Shown here piece by piece: positions 9,433-18,736 of a DNA stretch of 64,000 nucleotides (positions within the stretch are counted from its first letter, which is position 1; the number at the start of each line of letters is the position of its first letter). Location of the stretch: contig NZ_CP113529.1 of assembly GCF_026723865.1 (NCBI RefSeq), positions 806,001 through 870,000 of the forward strand, in the 5' to 3' direction. The translations under genes and the position numbers were made by a program. Source of the DNA: Mycobacterium sp. Aquia_216. GTDB taxonomy: Bacteria; Actinomycetota; Actinomycetes; Mycobacteriales; Mycobacteriaceae. The notes below the pieces were generated by a model. The model was not told where the DNA came from. It searched no databases and saw nothing but the letters and a program-made list of their open reading frames with translations.

Positions 9433-9887
9433 CCACCGAACGTGGTAGTGGTCGTCGACGGGATGCTCGACACCGCGACCACGGCGATGACGATGTACAA
9501 GATGGCGATGATCGCATACGTGACGGCACCCGCGATGGCGCCGATGATCGCCCACTTCTTGGCGTTGCTGGACGCCTCCTGCGCCTCGGCGGCCCGGCCT
9601 TGAGCCCACAATCCGGCGACCTTGTTGGAGTAGACCAGCGACACGATCCCGAACGGGAGGCAGCACAGCACCGTGCACAAAATCGCCCAGACCAGGTAGT
9701 TATCCGGTTCCTGCTGGCCCTGCCAACCCACCGGCTGCTGGCCCGGCCAACCGCCTGGCTGTGGCGGTTGCTGCCAGCCCGGCTGCGGTTGACCCTGCCA
9801 CTCCGGCTGCTGTGGTTGACCCTGCCATTCCGGTTGCTGGCCCTGCCATTCGGGGGAACCTTCGTACGGCCCTGGGGGATAACTCAT
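9426..9887 (-). CDS. CD225/dispanin-like membrane protein
   Basis: A 153-residue protein. The first 65 residues are Pro/Gln/Gly/Trp-rich, with repeated 'EWQGQ' units spaced 8-10 residues apart. Then comes a CD225-type module: a first hydrophobic segment with a double Cys ('LCTVLCCLPFGIVSLVYS'), the intracellular loop 'NKVAGLWAQGRAAEAQEAS', and a second hydrophobic segment. The frame extends upstream, but the ATG at 9887 is preferred because it precedes 'SYPPGPY' and has AGGAAGG about 10 nt before it. Bacterial dispanin-like proteins are of unknown function. It is convergent with the crotonase gene. Confidence 0.8.
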   Translation of the reverse strand: MSYPPGPYEGSPEWQGQQPEWQGQPQQPEWQGQPQPGWQQPPQPGGWPGQQPVGWQGQQEPDNYLVWAILCTVLCCLPFGIVSLVYSNKVAGLWAQGRAAEAQEASSNAKKWAIIGAIAGAVTYAIIAILYIVIAVVAVSSIPSTTTTTFGGY

Positions 9888-10010
9888 GGCAGCTGCCTTC
9901 CTGGGGGTTCCTCCGGTCCAAACACGTTTACTCCCGCGCCGCTTTGCTGGCGCGCAAGTCAAGCAAATATAGCGCACCAGCGTAAGGCCGGGCGTGAGAT
10001 TCAGCTGCGC

Positions 10011-11156
10011 TCAGATCCCGCCCCGAGCCACCAGCTGTCCGGCAATCACATTGCGCTGGATCTCATTCGTACCCTCGCCGACGATCATCAGGGGCGCGTC
10101 GCGAAAGTAGCGCTCGACGTCGTATTCGGTGGAGTAGCCGTAGCCGCCGTGGATGCGGACCGCGTTCAGGGCGATCTCCATCGCGATCTCGGAGGCGAAC
10201 AGTTTGGCCATTCCGGCCTCCATGTCGCAGCGCTCGCCGCTGTCGTAACGTTCGGCGGCGTACCGGGTGAGTTGGCGCGCGGCGGTGAGCTTGGTGGCCA
10301 TGTCGGCCAGGTAGTTGCCGACGGCCTGATGCTTCCAAATGGGCTTGCCGAAACTCTCCCGCTGCTGGGCGTACGCCAGCGCGTCCTCGAGCGCCGCGGT
10401 CGCCACGCCCAGGGCTCGAGACGCCACTTGGATGCGGCCCGTCTCGAGTCCCTTCATCATTTGCGAAAAGCCCTCGCCCACAAGGTTTCCCAGGACCGCC
10501 TTCGTGGGCACGGGAAAGTTGTCGAAGGACAGTTCGCAGGATTCGACGCCCTTGTAGCCCAGCTTGGGGAGATCTCGCGATATCGTCAGTCCCGGCCCCT
10601 GCTCGACGAGCACAATCGAGATGCCCTTATGGCGCGGTGTGGCATTCGGGTCCGTCTTGCACAGCAGCGCGATCAGTCCGGAATGGCGCGCGTTGCTGAT
10701 CCAGGTTTTGGCGCCGTTGATCAGCAAGCCCCCGGAGCCGTCCGGCAGCGCGGTGGTCGACATGTTCTGCAGGTCGGAGCCGCCGCCGGGCTCGGTTAAT
10801 GCCATGGTGGCCCGTACCTCGCCGGTGGCCATCGGCGGCAGGTAGGTCTGCTTCTGTTCCTCGGTGCCGAACAGTGTCAGCAGCTTGGCGACCACGGTGT
10901 GCCCACCCATCGCGCCGGCCAGGCTCATCCAGCCACGGGCCAGCTCCTGGGTGACCCGCACATAACCCGGCATCGAGATCGGCGAGCCGCCGTATTCCTC
11001 ACCGATGGCCAGGCCGTAGATGCCGATCCGCTTCATCTGTTCGATCCACGCCTCGGGATAGGCGTTGGCGTGCTCGACCTCGCGGACCGTCGGTTTGACC
11101 TCGCGGTCGATGAACTCCCGCACCGTGGCGACCAGCATGTCTTCTTCGTCGCTCAC
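10011..11156 (-). CDS. fadE3: Acyl-CoA dehydrogenase FadE3
   Basis: A flavin-dependent dehydrogenase that introduces the alpha,beta double bond in beta-oxidation. The 381 residues show the ACAD signature 'ATMALTEPGGGSDLQNM' (FAD and substrate binding) and the C-terminal 'RIHGGYGYSTEYDVERYFRDA' arrangement, here described only in part. The start is a GTG at 11156. It is divergent from the Rv0216-type gene with a gap of 68 bp, so the two probably share a promoter region. The position matches Rv0215c. Confidence 0.93.
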   Translation of the reverse strand: MSDEEDMLVATVREFIDREVKPTVREVEHANAYPEAWIEQMKRIGIYGLAIGEEYGGSPISMPGYVRVTQELARGWMSLAGAMGGHTVVAKLLTLFGTEEQKQTYLPPMATGEVRATMALTEPGGGSDLQNMSTTALPDGSGGLLINGAKTWISNARHSGLIALLCKTDPNATPRHKGISIVLVEQGPGLTISRDLPKLGYKGVESCELSFDNFPVPTKAVLGNLVGEGFSQMMKGLETGRIQVASRALGVATAALEDALAYAQQRESFGKPIWKHQAVGNYLADMATKLTAARQLTRYAAERYDSGERCDMEAGMAKLFASEIAMEIALNAVRIHGGYGYSTEYDVERYFRDAPLMIVGEGTNEIQRNVIAGQLVARGGI

Positions 11157-11224
11157 CTGTGACCCATCCTTTTAGCACCTCCGGCGTTGCGTTCCGATTC
11201 GACAGCCTGCCAGCATGTGGCGTT

Positions 11225-12235
11225 GTGACGAGTAACGGGTATGCGGGGATCCGCGAAGGTGGGCCGTACTTCGACGATCTCTCGATGGGCCAGGTCTTTG
11301 ACTGGGCGCCGGTGGCGACGCTCTCCGCGGGAATGGCCGCCGCTCATCAGGCCATCGTGGGGGACCGGTTGCGACTGGCCCTGGACGCGGACCTGTGTGC
11401 CGCGGTGACCGGCACTCCGGGGCCGCTTGCGCATCCGGGTCTGGTCTGCGATGTCGCGATCGGGCAGAGCACGCTGGCCACTGCGCGAGTCAAAGCCAAC
11501 CTGTTCTACCGCGGCCTGACGTTCCATCGATTCCCGGCTATCGGTGATTCGCTCTACACCCGGACCGAAGTCGTTGGGCTGCGCGCCAACTCGGTCAAGC
11601 CCGGCCGCCCGCCGACGGGACTTGCGGCGCTGCGGATGACCACGATCGACCAGGCCGACCAATTGGTTCTCGATTTCTACCGCTGCGCCATGTTGCCCGC
11701 GAGTCCGCACTTCAATCCCGATGACGCGCCCGCCGACGATCTCGCCACGGTCGGCGCCGAGGCGACGCCCCCCGCCGTTGCGCCGGCCGCACACTGGGAC
11801 GGCGAGGTCTTTCGAAAGCGAGTTCCCGGACCGCATTTCGATACCGCCATGGCTCCCGCGGTGCTGCACAGCACCGGCGACGTCGTCAGCAGTGCGCCCG
11901 AACTGGCCAGGATCACCCTGAACATCGCTGCGGTGCACCATGATTCGCGGGCCGGCGGGCGGCGGCTGGTGTATGGCGGGCACACCATCGGGCTGGCGCT
12001 CGCTCAGGTCAACAGGCTGCTGCCGAATCTGGGGACGGTGCTGGGCTGGGAGTCTTGCGATCACACCGGGCCCGTCTATGAGGGTGACACTTTGTACAGC
12101 GAGCTGCACGTCGAGTCGGCCGAGCCCACCGGCGACGGCGGCGTGCTGGGGTTGCGGTCGTTGGTCTACGCGGTCGGTGTCGACGCACCCGACCGGGCGG
12201 TGCTGGACTGGCGATTCAGCGCGCTGCACTTTTGA
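11225..12235 (+). CDS. Double-hotdog hydratase-like protein, Rv0216-type
   Basis: A 336-residue protein closely resembling the M. tuberculosis protein Rv0216, a structurally known double-hotdog fold. Recognisable stretches are 'GGPYFDDLSMGQVFDWAP', 'VKANLFYRGLTFHRFP' and 'VYGGHTIGLALAQ'. I do not see the full canonical hydratase-2 motif, so catalysis on acyl-CoA is uncertain. The GTG at 11225 is chosen because it gives the family length; the frame is open back to 11159. It is divergent from fadE3 and followed 11 bp later by a CoA-transferase gene. Confidence 0.85.
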   Translation: MTSNGYAGIREGGPYFDDLSMGQVFDWAPVATLSAGMAAAHQAIVGDRLRLALDADLCAAVTGTPGPLAHPGLVCDVAIGQSTLATARVKANLFYRGLTFHRFPAIGDSLYTRTEVVGLRANSVKPGRPPTGLAALRMTTIDQADQLVLDFYRCAMLPASPHFNPDDAPADDLATVGAEATPPAVAPAAHWDGEVFRKRVPGPHFDTAMAPAVLHSTGDVVSSAPELARITLNIAAVHHDSRAGGRRLVYGGHTIGLALAQVNRLLPNLGTVLGWESCDHTGPVYEGDTLYSELHVESAEPTGDGGVLGLRSLVYAVGVDAPDRAVLDWRFSALHF

Positions 12236-12246
12236 CCCAGAGGACA

Positions 12247-13455
12247 ATGATCCAGGTGAGCAACGCGGCGTCCCGGTGGGGGAGCAGCGGGCTGGCCTAC
12301 CTGACCGGCCTGCCCGACGGGCGGCCCGACTTCTCCCGCGCCGAGGTGCTGGCCCGCGCCGAACAGGTCGCCGCGACGGTTAGCCGTCATCTCGGTATCA
12401 CCGTTGACGCGTGTGCCCTGCTGGTCGGGCGGGCCGGATTGTTGGGATTGACCCGGGGCGGTCGGATTTCGGCCGGGGGTGGCACCCGGCTGCTCTCGGC
12501 CCGAGACGGCTGGTGCGCGCTCACCCTGTCGCGCCCCGACGACGTCGCTGCCGTCCCCGCGCTGCTGGAGGTCGAGGGGGTGCCTGCCGACCCCTGGCCG
12601 ATGCTGGGGCATTGGGCCGCAACACGTCCCGTATCCGCGATCATCGAGCGGGCCGGTCTGCTCGATATGCCGGCGGCCCGGCTGGGCGAGGTTGCGGCCA
12701 CGCCGCCGCGGGTAGACCGAACGGGTCCGTCGGCCGCGGCCCGCGCCTATGCGGGCCTGTTGGTGGCCGACCTGTCATCGATGTGGGCCGGCCCGCTGTG
12801 CGGGCAGCTGCTGGCCCGTGCCGGGGCCACCGTCGTCAAAGTGGAAAGCCCACGGCGGCCGGACGGCACCCGGGCAGGCAATCGCAGATTCTTCGACTGG
12901 CTGAACGGTGAAAAGCTCTCCTACTGTGTCGATTTCGACGGCCAGGTCGAAGAGCTGCGCGAGTTGCTCTCGGTCGCCGACATCGTGATCGAGGGCTCGC
13001 GGCCCGCGGCGCTGGCCCGGCGCCGGCTGGGCCCGGAGCACATCGCGCCGCGGCCGGGCCGAATCTGGCTGCGTATCAACGGGTATGGTCCAGGCTCGAC
13101 ACGGCCAGCGTTCGGTGACGATGCAGCGGTAGCCGGCGGCCTGGTCGGTGCCGGCGGCGGCGCAGGCTTTGCAGCGCCGGTGTTCTGCGGGGACGCCATC
13201 GCCGACCCGCTCACGGGTCTGGAGGCGGCATCGGCCGTGGCCGAATCGCTCGCCCGGGGTGGCGGCGAGCTGATCCACGTGTCGATGGCGGGAATCGCCG
13301 CGGGCTACGCCGCCCTGCCCGCCACGGCGCCGATCCCAGCATGCGCGGCGTCGCCGCCGCAGGCTCCGCCGTCGCATCGCCAGGCCGCCGAGTTGGGCGC
13401 CGACAACGACGCCGTTCGCCACTTGGTCGCCGAAAGACGGCTTCCATCGTGCTGA
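12247..13455 (+). CDS. CaiB/BaiF family (class III) CoA-transferase
   Basis: A 402-residue protein. From about residue 180 it shows the class III CoA-transferase core: 'ADLSSMWAGPLCGQLL', 'GATVVKVESPRRPDG', then 'RIWLRINGYGPG' and 'FGDDAAVAGGLVG', whose Asp falls where the family's catalytic Asp is expected. The first 180 residues are unlike the family's usual N-terminus. The ATG at 12247 is taken; a TTG at 12232 and a GTG at 12256 (better spaced from AGAGGA) are alternatives. The 3' end overlaps the amidohydrolase by 7 nt. The donor and acceptor acids are unknown. Confidence 0.8.
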   Translation: MIQVSNAASRWGSSGLAYLTGLPDGRPDFSRAEVLARAEQVAATVSRHLGITVDACALLVGRAGLLGLTRGGRISAGGGTRLLSARDGWCALTLSRPDDVAAVPALLEVEGVPADPWPMLGHWAATRPVSAIIERAGLLDMPAARLGEVAATPPRVDRTGPSAAARAYAGLLVADLSSMWAGPLCGQLLARAGATVVKVESPRRPDGTRAGNRRFFDWLNGEKLSYCVDFDGQVEELRELLSVADIVIEGSRPAALARRRLGPEHIAPRPGRIWLRINGYGPGSTRPAFGDDAAVAGGLVGAGGGAGFAAPVFCGDAIADPLTGLEAASAVAESLARGGGELIHVSMAGIAAGYAALPATAPIPACAASPPQAPPSHRQAAELGADNDAVRHLVAERRLPSC

Positions 13456-14762
13456 TTCAGCGAGCAACCTTGCTGGACGGCACGCTGACCGACATCCGGG
13501 TCGGCGCGCAGATCGACGAGATGGGCGAACGCCTGGCACGCAGGCGCGGAGAGACCGTGCTCGACGCGCGCGGCGGAACGGTGCTACCCGGCCTGCACGA
13601 CCACCATGTGCACCTGCGGTCGGCCGCTTCCGCGTTGGACTCGCTCATGCTTGGCCCGCCCCGCGTACGAACTAAAGATCAACTGGCACAGGCACTGTCG
13701 AATGCCGCGCCGAGTGCCGACGGATGGATCCGGGCGATCGGCTACCACCAATCCGTCGCCGGCGAGTTGGACCGTGCCGCGCTCGACGCGGTGCTGCCCG
13801 ACATTCCGGTTCGCGTCCAGCACCGCAGCGGCGCCTTGTGGATCCTTAATTCGCCGGCACTGCGCCTGCTTGGCATGACCGAACACCCCGACGGACGGCT
13901 GCGTGCCACCGACCGTTGGTCCGCGGCTTTGCCGCGTGAGCACACCGACCTCACCGAACTCGGTCGGCGCTTCACCGCGGTCGGCGTCACCGGAGTCACC
14001 GACGCCACACCGGATCTCGACGCCGACGACATGGTGTCACTGTTGGTGGCGCATCGGCGTGGCGAGTTCCGGCCGCAGCTGTCCTTCCTGGCCCCCGGCA
14101 AGATAATCCTGCACGACGACCGTCTGGATGTGGATGCGCTGATCGGCTGGATCGCCGATCAACACGCCGACGGACAACCCGTTGCCGTGCACTGCGTGAC
14201 CGCGGCCCAACTGGTGGTGACCATTGCGGCCCTGCGCGCCGCCGGTAGCCATCCGCGGGACCGCATCGAGCATGCCGCGGTCGTCGACGACGACAATCTG
14301 GCCGACCTCGCCGACCTGTCCGAGTCCAATGGCCTCACGGTGGTGACCCAGCCCAACTTCATCGCCGAGCGCGGCGATCAGTACCTCGCCGAGGTTCCCG
14401 CCGCCGAGCACCCCGCGCTGTGGCGGGTCGCGTCACTGCGGAAAGCCAAAGTGCGCGTGGCACTGTCGACAGACATGCCATTCGGTCGCGGTGACCCGTG
14501 GGCGGCGATGCGAGCCGCGGTGCATCGCACCACTGAGGTCGGAGCCGTGCTGGGCGTTGACGAACGCGTCTCGGCGACAGAAGCTTTGACGATGTTTCTG
14601 GGCCGCGCCGATCAGCCGAGCCGCACCAGGGCCGTCGACCGTGGACAGCCGGGTGACCTATGCGTGTTGACCGAGCCACCCGCGGCGGTGCTGGCCGAGC
14701 TGGACGCCGGGCTGGTGGCCGCCACCATTATCGGCGGCGCAATCGCCTACATGGCGAACTAG
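13449..14762 (+). CDS. Amidohydrolase-family metal-dependent hydrolase
   Basis: A 437-residue protein starting at GTG 13449, inside the CoA-transferase 3' end. It has the amidohydrolase composite barrel signature: 'GTVLPGLHDHHVHL' (metal His pair), 'VAVHCVTAAQ' (metal His), 'RIEHAAVV' (His) and 'ALSTDMPFG' (catalytic Asp). This matches the Amidohydrolase_3/YtcJ-like group. The substrate is unknown. The 7-nt overlap indicates coupling with the CoA-transferase, so both probably act on one compound. It ends 4 bp inside the convergent lipW end. It is absent from the corresponding M. tuberculosis interval as I recall it. Confidence 0.85.
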   Translation: MLIQRATLLDGTLTDIRVGAQIDEMGERLARRRGETVLDARGGTVLPGLHDHHVHLRSAASALDSLMLGPPRVRTKDQLAQALSNAAPSADGWIRAIGYHQSVAGELDRAALDAVLPDIPVRVQHRSGALWILNSPALRLLGMTEHPDGRLRATDRWSAALPREHTDLTELGRRFTAVGVTGVTDATPDLDADDMVSLLVAHRRGEFRPQLSFLAPGKIILHDDRLDVDALIGWIADQHADGQPVAVHCVTAAQLVVTIAALRAAGSHPRDRIEHAAVVDDDNLADLADLSESNGLTVVTQPNFIAERGDQYLAEVPAAEHPALWRVASLRKAKVRVALSTDMPFGRGDPWAAMRAAVHRTTEVGAVLGVDERVSATEALTMFLGRADQPSRTRAVDRGQPGDLCVLTEPPAAVLAELDAGLVAATIIGGAIAYMAN

Positions 14763-15655
14763 CGTGCCGGCGCGGCCAGCGCGGCCCTTAAGATCTCGCA
14801 TTGACTGTCGAAAAAGCGCTGTGACACTTGCACTTTCGGTGCTACCAGGTCGAAGCCGTGGAAGGCGCCGGGGATGATCTCGACCTCGCACGGCACGCCG
14901 GCCGCGCGCAGGCGCTCGGCGTAGGCGAGGTCTTCGTCGTGGAACAGGTCGTTGGTGCCTACGCCAATCCACGCGGGCGCCAACCCGCTGAGGTCGTCGC
15001 GGCGGGATGGGACGGCGACCTGTGGATCGGCGTCACCCAGATACGCCGTCCAGCCGAACTGATTACTACGGGTGTTCCACAGTCGATAGTTCGGATTCTC
15101 GGCGGTCAGGGAACTGCGATCGTCGAGCATCGGGTAGGCCAACAGCTGGAAAAGGGGCGCGACCTCGCCGCGGTCGCGCGCCAGCAACGCCAGTGCCGCG
15201 GCCAGACCGCCGCCGGCACTGGCGCCCGCGATCGCGATGCGTTCCCCGTCCACCGCGGGAAGCCCGGCCAACCAGGTCAATGCCGTGTAGCAGTCTTCGA
15301 GCGGCGCGGGATAGGGATGTTCGGGCGCTAACCGGTAGTCCACGGACGCCACGGTGACGCCCAACCTGCTGCTGAACCCGCGACACACCCGATCGTCCTG
15401 CTGCGCGTTGCCCATCACGTAGCCGCCACCGTGTATCCACAGCAGCGCCGGCATCGGTTCGGTGACGCCGACGGGCCGGAACAGCCGAACGCCGGCTCCG
15501 GAACCCAGGGTGATGACCTCGGCATTGCCGGATGCGCGACGAGCTCTCAAGGCGAGCAAAGAGCGGATGATCGGCAAAGTCCGGGGTGTGAGCAGTCGCC
15601 GTGGGGCGATGCGGGAAACTCGGCGCAAATCTGGGTGAACGTCGCTGTTCGGCAC
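14759..15655 (-). CDS. lipW: Esterase LipW (hormone-sensitive lipase family)
   Basis: A 298-residue carboxylesterase. It has the HSL-family oxyanion motif 'WIHGGGYVMG', the nucleophile elbow 'GASAGGG' (catalytic Ser), 'LFHDEDLAYAERL' with the acid region, and 'GAFHGFD' with the catalytic His. The GTG at 15655 is selected because it gives the length and N-terminus ('NSDVHPDLRR') of the M. tuberculosis LipW; a longer frame to 15802 would overlap the divergent gene's control region. No strong Shine-Dalgarno is seen. Confidence 0.88.
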   Translation of the reverse strand: MPNSDVHPDLRRVSRIAPRRLLTPRTLPIIRSLLALRARRASGNAEVITLGSGAGVRLFRPVGVTEPMPALLWIHGGGYVMGNAQQDDRVCRGFSSRLGVTVASVDYRLAPEHPYPAPLEDCYTALTWLAGLPAVDGERIAIAGASAGGGLAAALALLARDRGEVAPLFQLLAYPMLDDRSSLTAENPNYRLWNTRSNQFGWTAYLGDADPQVAVPSRRDDLSGLAPAWIGVGTNDLFHDEDLAYAERLRAAGVPCEVEIIPGAFHGFDLVAPKVQVSQRFFDSQCEILRAALAAPAR

Positions 15656-15758
15656 CGGATCAGTATTGCCGAAGGGAAAGCAGGTGTTGTCGCCGACCAG
15701 TACGGCGAGGCCAGCGCCGCGGCGGGTGCCTAGGCTTGTCGATGGATATGGAGGCGAA

Positions 15759-16583
15759 GTGACCACGCTGGTTCCGCGGTTTGTCGACACCGTCCTCGGC
15801 AAGATCCGTGTTCAGGTCAGTTCAGGAGGCGGGCCCGCGGTACTGATGTGGCCCAGCCTGTTGATGACCGGCGACTTGTGGGCCGGCCAAGCAGCCCGTT
15901 TCGGTGCGCACCACCGGCTGGTGCTCATCGACCCTCCTGGCCACGGTGGCAGCGAGCGGCTCACCGCGATGTTCAGCTTTCCCGAATGCGCGCGCTGCGT
16001 CGTCGACCTGTTGGACGGGCTCGGCATCGACAAGGCGCACTTCGTCGGCAATTCCTGGGGCGGGATGATCGGGGCCACGTTCGCCGCTCAGCATCCAGGC
16101 CGTCTCGAGCGTGCCGTGCTGATGAATTGCACCGCATCGAAAGCCGGCGTCCCCCAGAAGGTGAAGTATGCGGCCATGTTGCGGTTGGCGCGCATCCTCG
16201 GGGGTGTGCGGCCGCCGCTGACGCGGTCGGTGATCCGTGGCTTCCTCGGGCCCACGACACTGCGCACCCGACCCGACGTCGTCGAGACCGTCCGTGCGAG
16301 CCTGCGCGGTCTGGACCTCGATTCAGCCAGCTGGGCGGTCCGCAGCGTGGTACCCGCCCGACCGGATCAGCACGAACTCCTCGGTCGCATCGCCGCCCCG
16401 GTGCTAGTGGTAGCCGGCGCCGAAGACGCCACCTTCCCGGTCGCCGAAACTCGGGCCATGGCCGGCTCCATTCCCCATTCGTCCTTCACTGTTCTCGACG
16501 GAGTCGCCCACCTTGTGGCGCTGGAGGATCCGGCCCGCGTGAACGCGTTGCTCGACCAGTTCTTGTTCGACGGCGCCGGCTGA
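15759..16583 (+). CDS. Alpha/beta hydrolase
   Basis: A 274-residue alpha/beta-hydrolase fold protein. The oxyanion-side strand and loop read 'VLMWPSLLMTGDLW'. The nucleophile elbow is 'VGNSWGGMIG' (Ser). The acid lies in 'VVAGAEDATFP' and the His in 'DGVAHLVALE'. The GTG at 15759 has a GGAGG 5 nt upstream and is clearly better than the TTG at 15666. It is divergent from lipW. The substrate cannot be told; the fold covers esterases, C-C hydrolases and haloperoxidase-like enzymes. Confidence 0.85.
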   Translation: MTTLVPRFVDTVLGKIRVQVSSGGGPAVLMWPSLLMTGDLWAGQAARFGAHHRLVLIDPPGHGGSERLTAMFSFPECARCVVDLLDGLGIDKAHFVGNSWGGMIGATFAAQHPGRLERAVLMNCTASKAGVPQKVKYAAMLRLARILGGVRPPLTRSVIRGFLGPTTLRTRPDVVETVRASLRGLDLDSASWAVRSVVPARPDQHELLGRIAAPVLVVAGAEDATFPVAETRAMAGSIPHSSFTVLDGVAHLVALEDPARVNALLDQFLFDGAG

Positions 16584-16855
16584 CACCAAACGCACCGAAC
16601 GCTCGCGTCGGCGGCCGCATCCGCCATAGCCGTCCGGGCCTGCGGCGGCTCCGAATCACTCCGATGAACCAATGCACCGCTGCGGTCGGCCGACCTTGAC
16701 CGGCCGGATTAGCCGACCCAGGATCGGGGTATCGATCCGAATGATCAAAAGGCTGGCGTAACGAGTGGAGCTCTGCTTATCGGAGATGCCGCGCCGTCCC
16801 CACGGGACTGAGCGGGCTGGGGTCGTCTGGTCAGGCATAAGGCGAGGGGCGTGAA

Positions 16856-17506
16856 TTGCTGGGTCATCTCTACGATCGGGCACTCGGTGGCGAGCGATGT
16901 TGGATTCGGCATGACGACGGCGAGGTTCGGGTGCTGCCGGCGCACCGCTGGTTAGGTGCCCGACGCTCCGCAGATGGCGGCGACGCACTCGACGAGGTCT
17001 TCGACGAGGCCGTCACACGGATGTGCAGCGGGCCGACGATCGAGCTCGGCTGCGGGCCGGGTCGGTTGGTCGCACGACTATTTGAGCGTGGGATACCGGC
17101 GCTTGGCATCGACCGGTCCGCGACCGCGATCCGGTTGGCCGGCCGCGGCGGCGCACCGGCCCTGCTGAGTGACGTATTCGAGCCGCTGCCCGGAATGGGC
17201 CGGTGGCAGACGGTGCTTTTGGTCGACGGCAATGTCGGCCTCGGCGGTGATCCGCGACGGATCCTGGAGCGCGCCGCCGAACTGTTGCGCTGCGGCGGTC
17301 GCTGCGTGGCCGAGTTCGAGGCCGACGCCGTCGGCATCCGCGCGCGCTGGGTGCGCCTGGAATCGGGCTGCGATGTCGGGCCGTGGTTCCGGTGGGCATC
17401 GGTCGGCGTAGACAGCGCCGCAGCCCTTGCGACGCAAGTCGGTCTGACGCTGACCAGCGTCAGCCTGATCAGCGGCCGGGTGATCGCGAGCCTGGCCGCG
17501 CCGTGA
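16856..17506 (+). CDS. Class I SAM-dependent methyltransferase
   Basis: A 216-residue protein. The SAM-binding motif 'IELGCGPGRLVARL' (about residues 62-75) is followed by 'ALGIDRSATAIRLA' with the ribose-binding acidic residue. The TTG at 16856 is chosen because GAGGGG lies 6 nt upstream. The 3' end overlaps the GTG of the molybdopterin/cytochrome-like membrane gene in a GTGA arrangement, so the two are translationally coupled. The methyl acceptor is unknown. The 272 bp upstream (16584-16855) hold no gene I can support, only short GC-rich inverted repeats around 16684-16717. Confidence 0.8.
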   Translation: MLGHLYDRALGGERCWIRHDDGEVRVLPAHRWLGARRSADGGDALDEVFDEAVTRMCSGPTIELGCGPGRLVARLFERGIPALGIDRSATAIRLAGRGGAPALLSDVFEPLPGMGRWQTVLLVDGNVGLGGDPRRILERAAELLRCGGRCVAEFEADAVGIRARWVRLESGCDVGPWFRWASVGVDSAAALATQVGLTLTSVSLISGRVIASLAAP

Positions 17507-18735
17507 TCGGCTTGCTTGCCCGGTTTCGCAGCCCGCTGCGCGGTCCGTGGCTGACATCGGTGTTCGGGCTGGTGCTGTTGGCGGCACTGCCGGTCATCAC
17601 GATCACGGGGCTGCTTTCCTATATCGCCTATGCGCCGCAGTTCGGTCAGGCCTTCCCCGCGAATGTCGGTTGGCTGCGACTGCCTTTCTTCGTCTGGCCC
17701 ACCCGCCCGTCGTGGCTGTACCGGCTGACTCAGGGCATTCATGTGGGGCTCGGGCTGGTCATCATCCCGGTGGTGCTGGCCAAGTTGTGGTCGGTCATCC
17801 CGCGACTGTTCGTCTGGCCGCCGGCGCGCTCGATCGCCCAGCTGCTGGAGCGATTGTCGTTGGCGATGCTCGTCGGCGGGATCCTGTTCGAGATCGTCAC
17901 CGGGGTGCTCAACATCCAGTACGACTACATTTTCGGGTTCAGCTTCTACGACGCGCACTACTTCGGAGCGTGGGTCTTCATCACCGGATTCCTGATGCAC
18001 GTCGCGGTCAAGTTGCCGCGCATGGTTTCCGGGTTGCGGTCGTTGTCGCTGCGCGACGTGGTGCGCACCGGACGCGCCAACACCCGTCCCCAGCCCCCCG
18101 ATCCCGATGGCCTGGTGGCGATGGACCCGGCCGAACCGACGATGAGCAGGCGCGGCGCCCTGGCGTTGGTCGGCAGTGGTGTGGTGCTGATCGCGGCTCT
18201 CACCGTCGGACAGACCGTCGGCGGCGCCGCCCGTGGTGCCGCTCTGCTGCTGCCGCGGGGGCGGGGCCGGGGTGCCTTCCCGGTCAACAAGACCGCCGTC
18301 GCCGCGGGGATCACGCGCGAAAGTGTCGGTGCGAGTTGGTCGTTGGTCCTGCGCGGCGGTCCCGCCGATGTCATGCTGGACCGCGCCGCGCTGGCCGGTA
18401 TGCGGCAAAGCACCGCGCGCCTGCCGATCGCCTGTGTCGAAGGATGGTCGACGGTGCAGACCTGGAGCGGAGTACGGCTGGCCGACCTGGCTCGCGCAGC
18501 GGGCGTACCCGCGCCGCGCTCGGCACGGGTGGTATCGCTGCAGCGCGGCGGTGCGTTTGCGCAAGCGACGTTGCAAGCCAATCAGATTGGCGATTCCGAC
18601 GCGCTGCTGGCGTTGCGGGTCAACGGCGCCGATCTGTCCCTGGACCACGGCTATCCGGCCCGCATCGTCGTTCCCGCGCTGCCGGGTGTGCACAACACCA
18701 AATGGGTGGCCGCCATCGAATTCGAAGGCGGTTGA
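17503..18735 (+). CDS. Membrane protein fusing a cytochrome b561-like part with a sulfite-oxidase-type molybdopterin domain
   Basis: A 410-residue protein. The N-terminal half has four or five hydrophobic segments with conserved His in 'QGIHVGLG', 'YDAHYFGAW' and 'FLMHVAVK', suitable for heme ligation. The C-terminal half (from about residue 255) is an oxidoreductase molybdopterin-binding domain with 'IACVEGWSTVQTWSGV'. Its Cys sits where sulfite oxidase/MsrP-type enzymes bind Mo. A hydrophobic stretch after 'TMSRRGAL' separates the halves. It matches Rv0218. The likely role is a periplasm-facing molybdoenzyme passing electrons through its own membrane heme part; that is inference. Confidence 0.85.
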   Translation: MIGLLARFRSPLRGPWLTSVFGLVLLAALPVITITGLLSYIAYAPQFGQAFPANVGWLRLPFFVWPTRPSWLYRLTQGIHVGLGLVIIPVVLAKLWSVIPRLFVWPPARSIAQLLERLSLAMLVGGILFEIVTGVLNIQYDYIFGFSFYDAHYFGAWVFITGFLMHVAVKLPRMVSGLRSLSLRDVVRTGRANTRPQPPDPDGLVAMDPAEPTMSRRGALALVGSGVVLIAALTVGQTVGGAARGAALLLPRGRGRGAFPVNKTAVAAGITRESVGASWSLVLRGGPADVMLDRAALAGMRQSTARLPIACVEGWSTVQTWSGVRLADLARAAGVPAPRSARVVSLQRGGAFAQATLQANQIGDSDALLALRVNGADLSLDHGYPARIVVPALPGVHNTKWVAAIEFEGG

Positions 18736-18736
18736 G

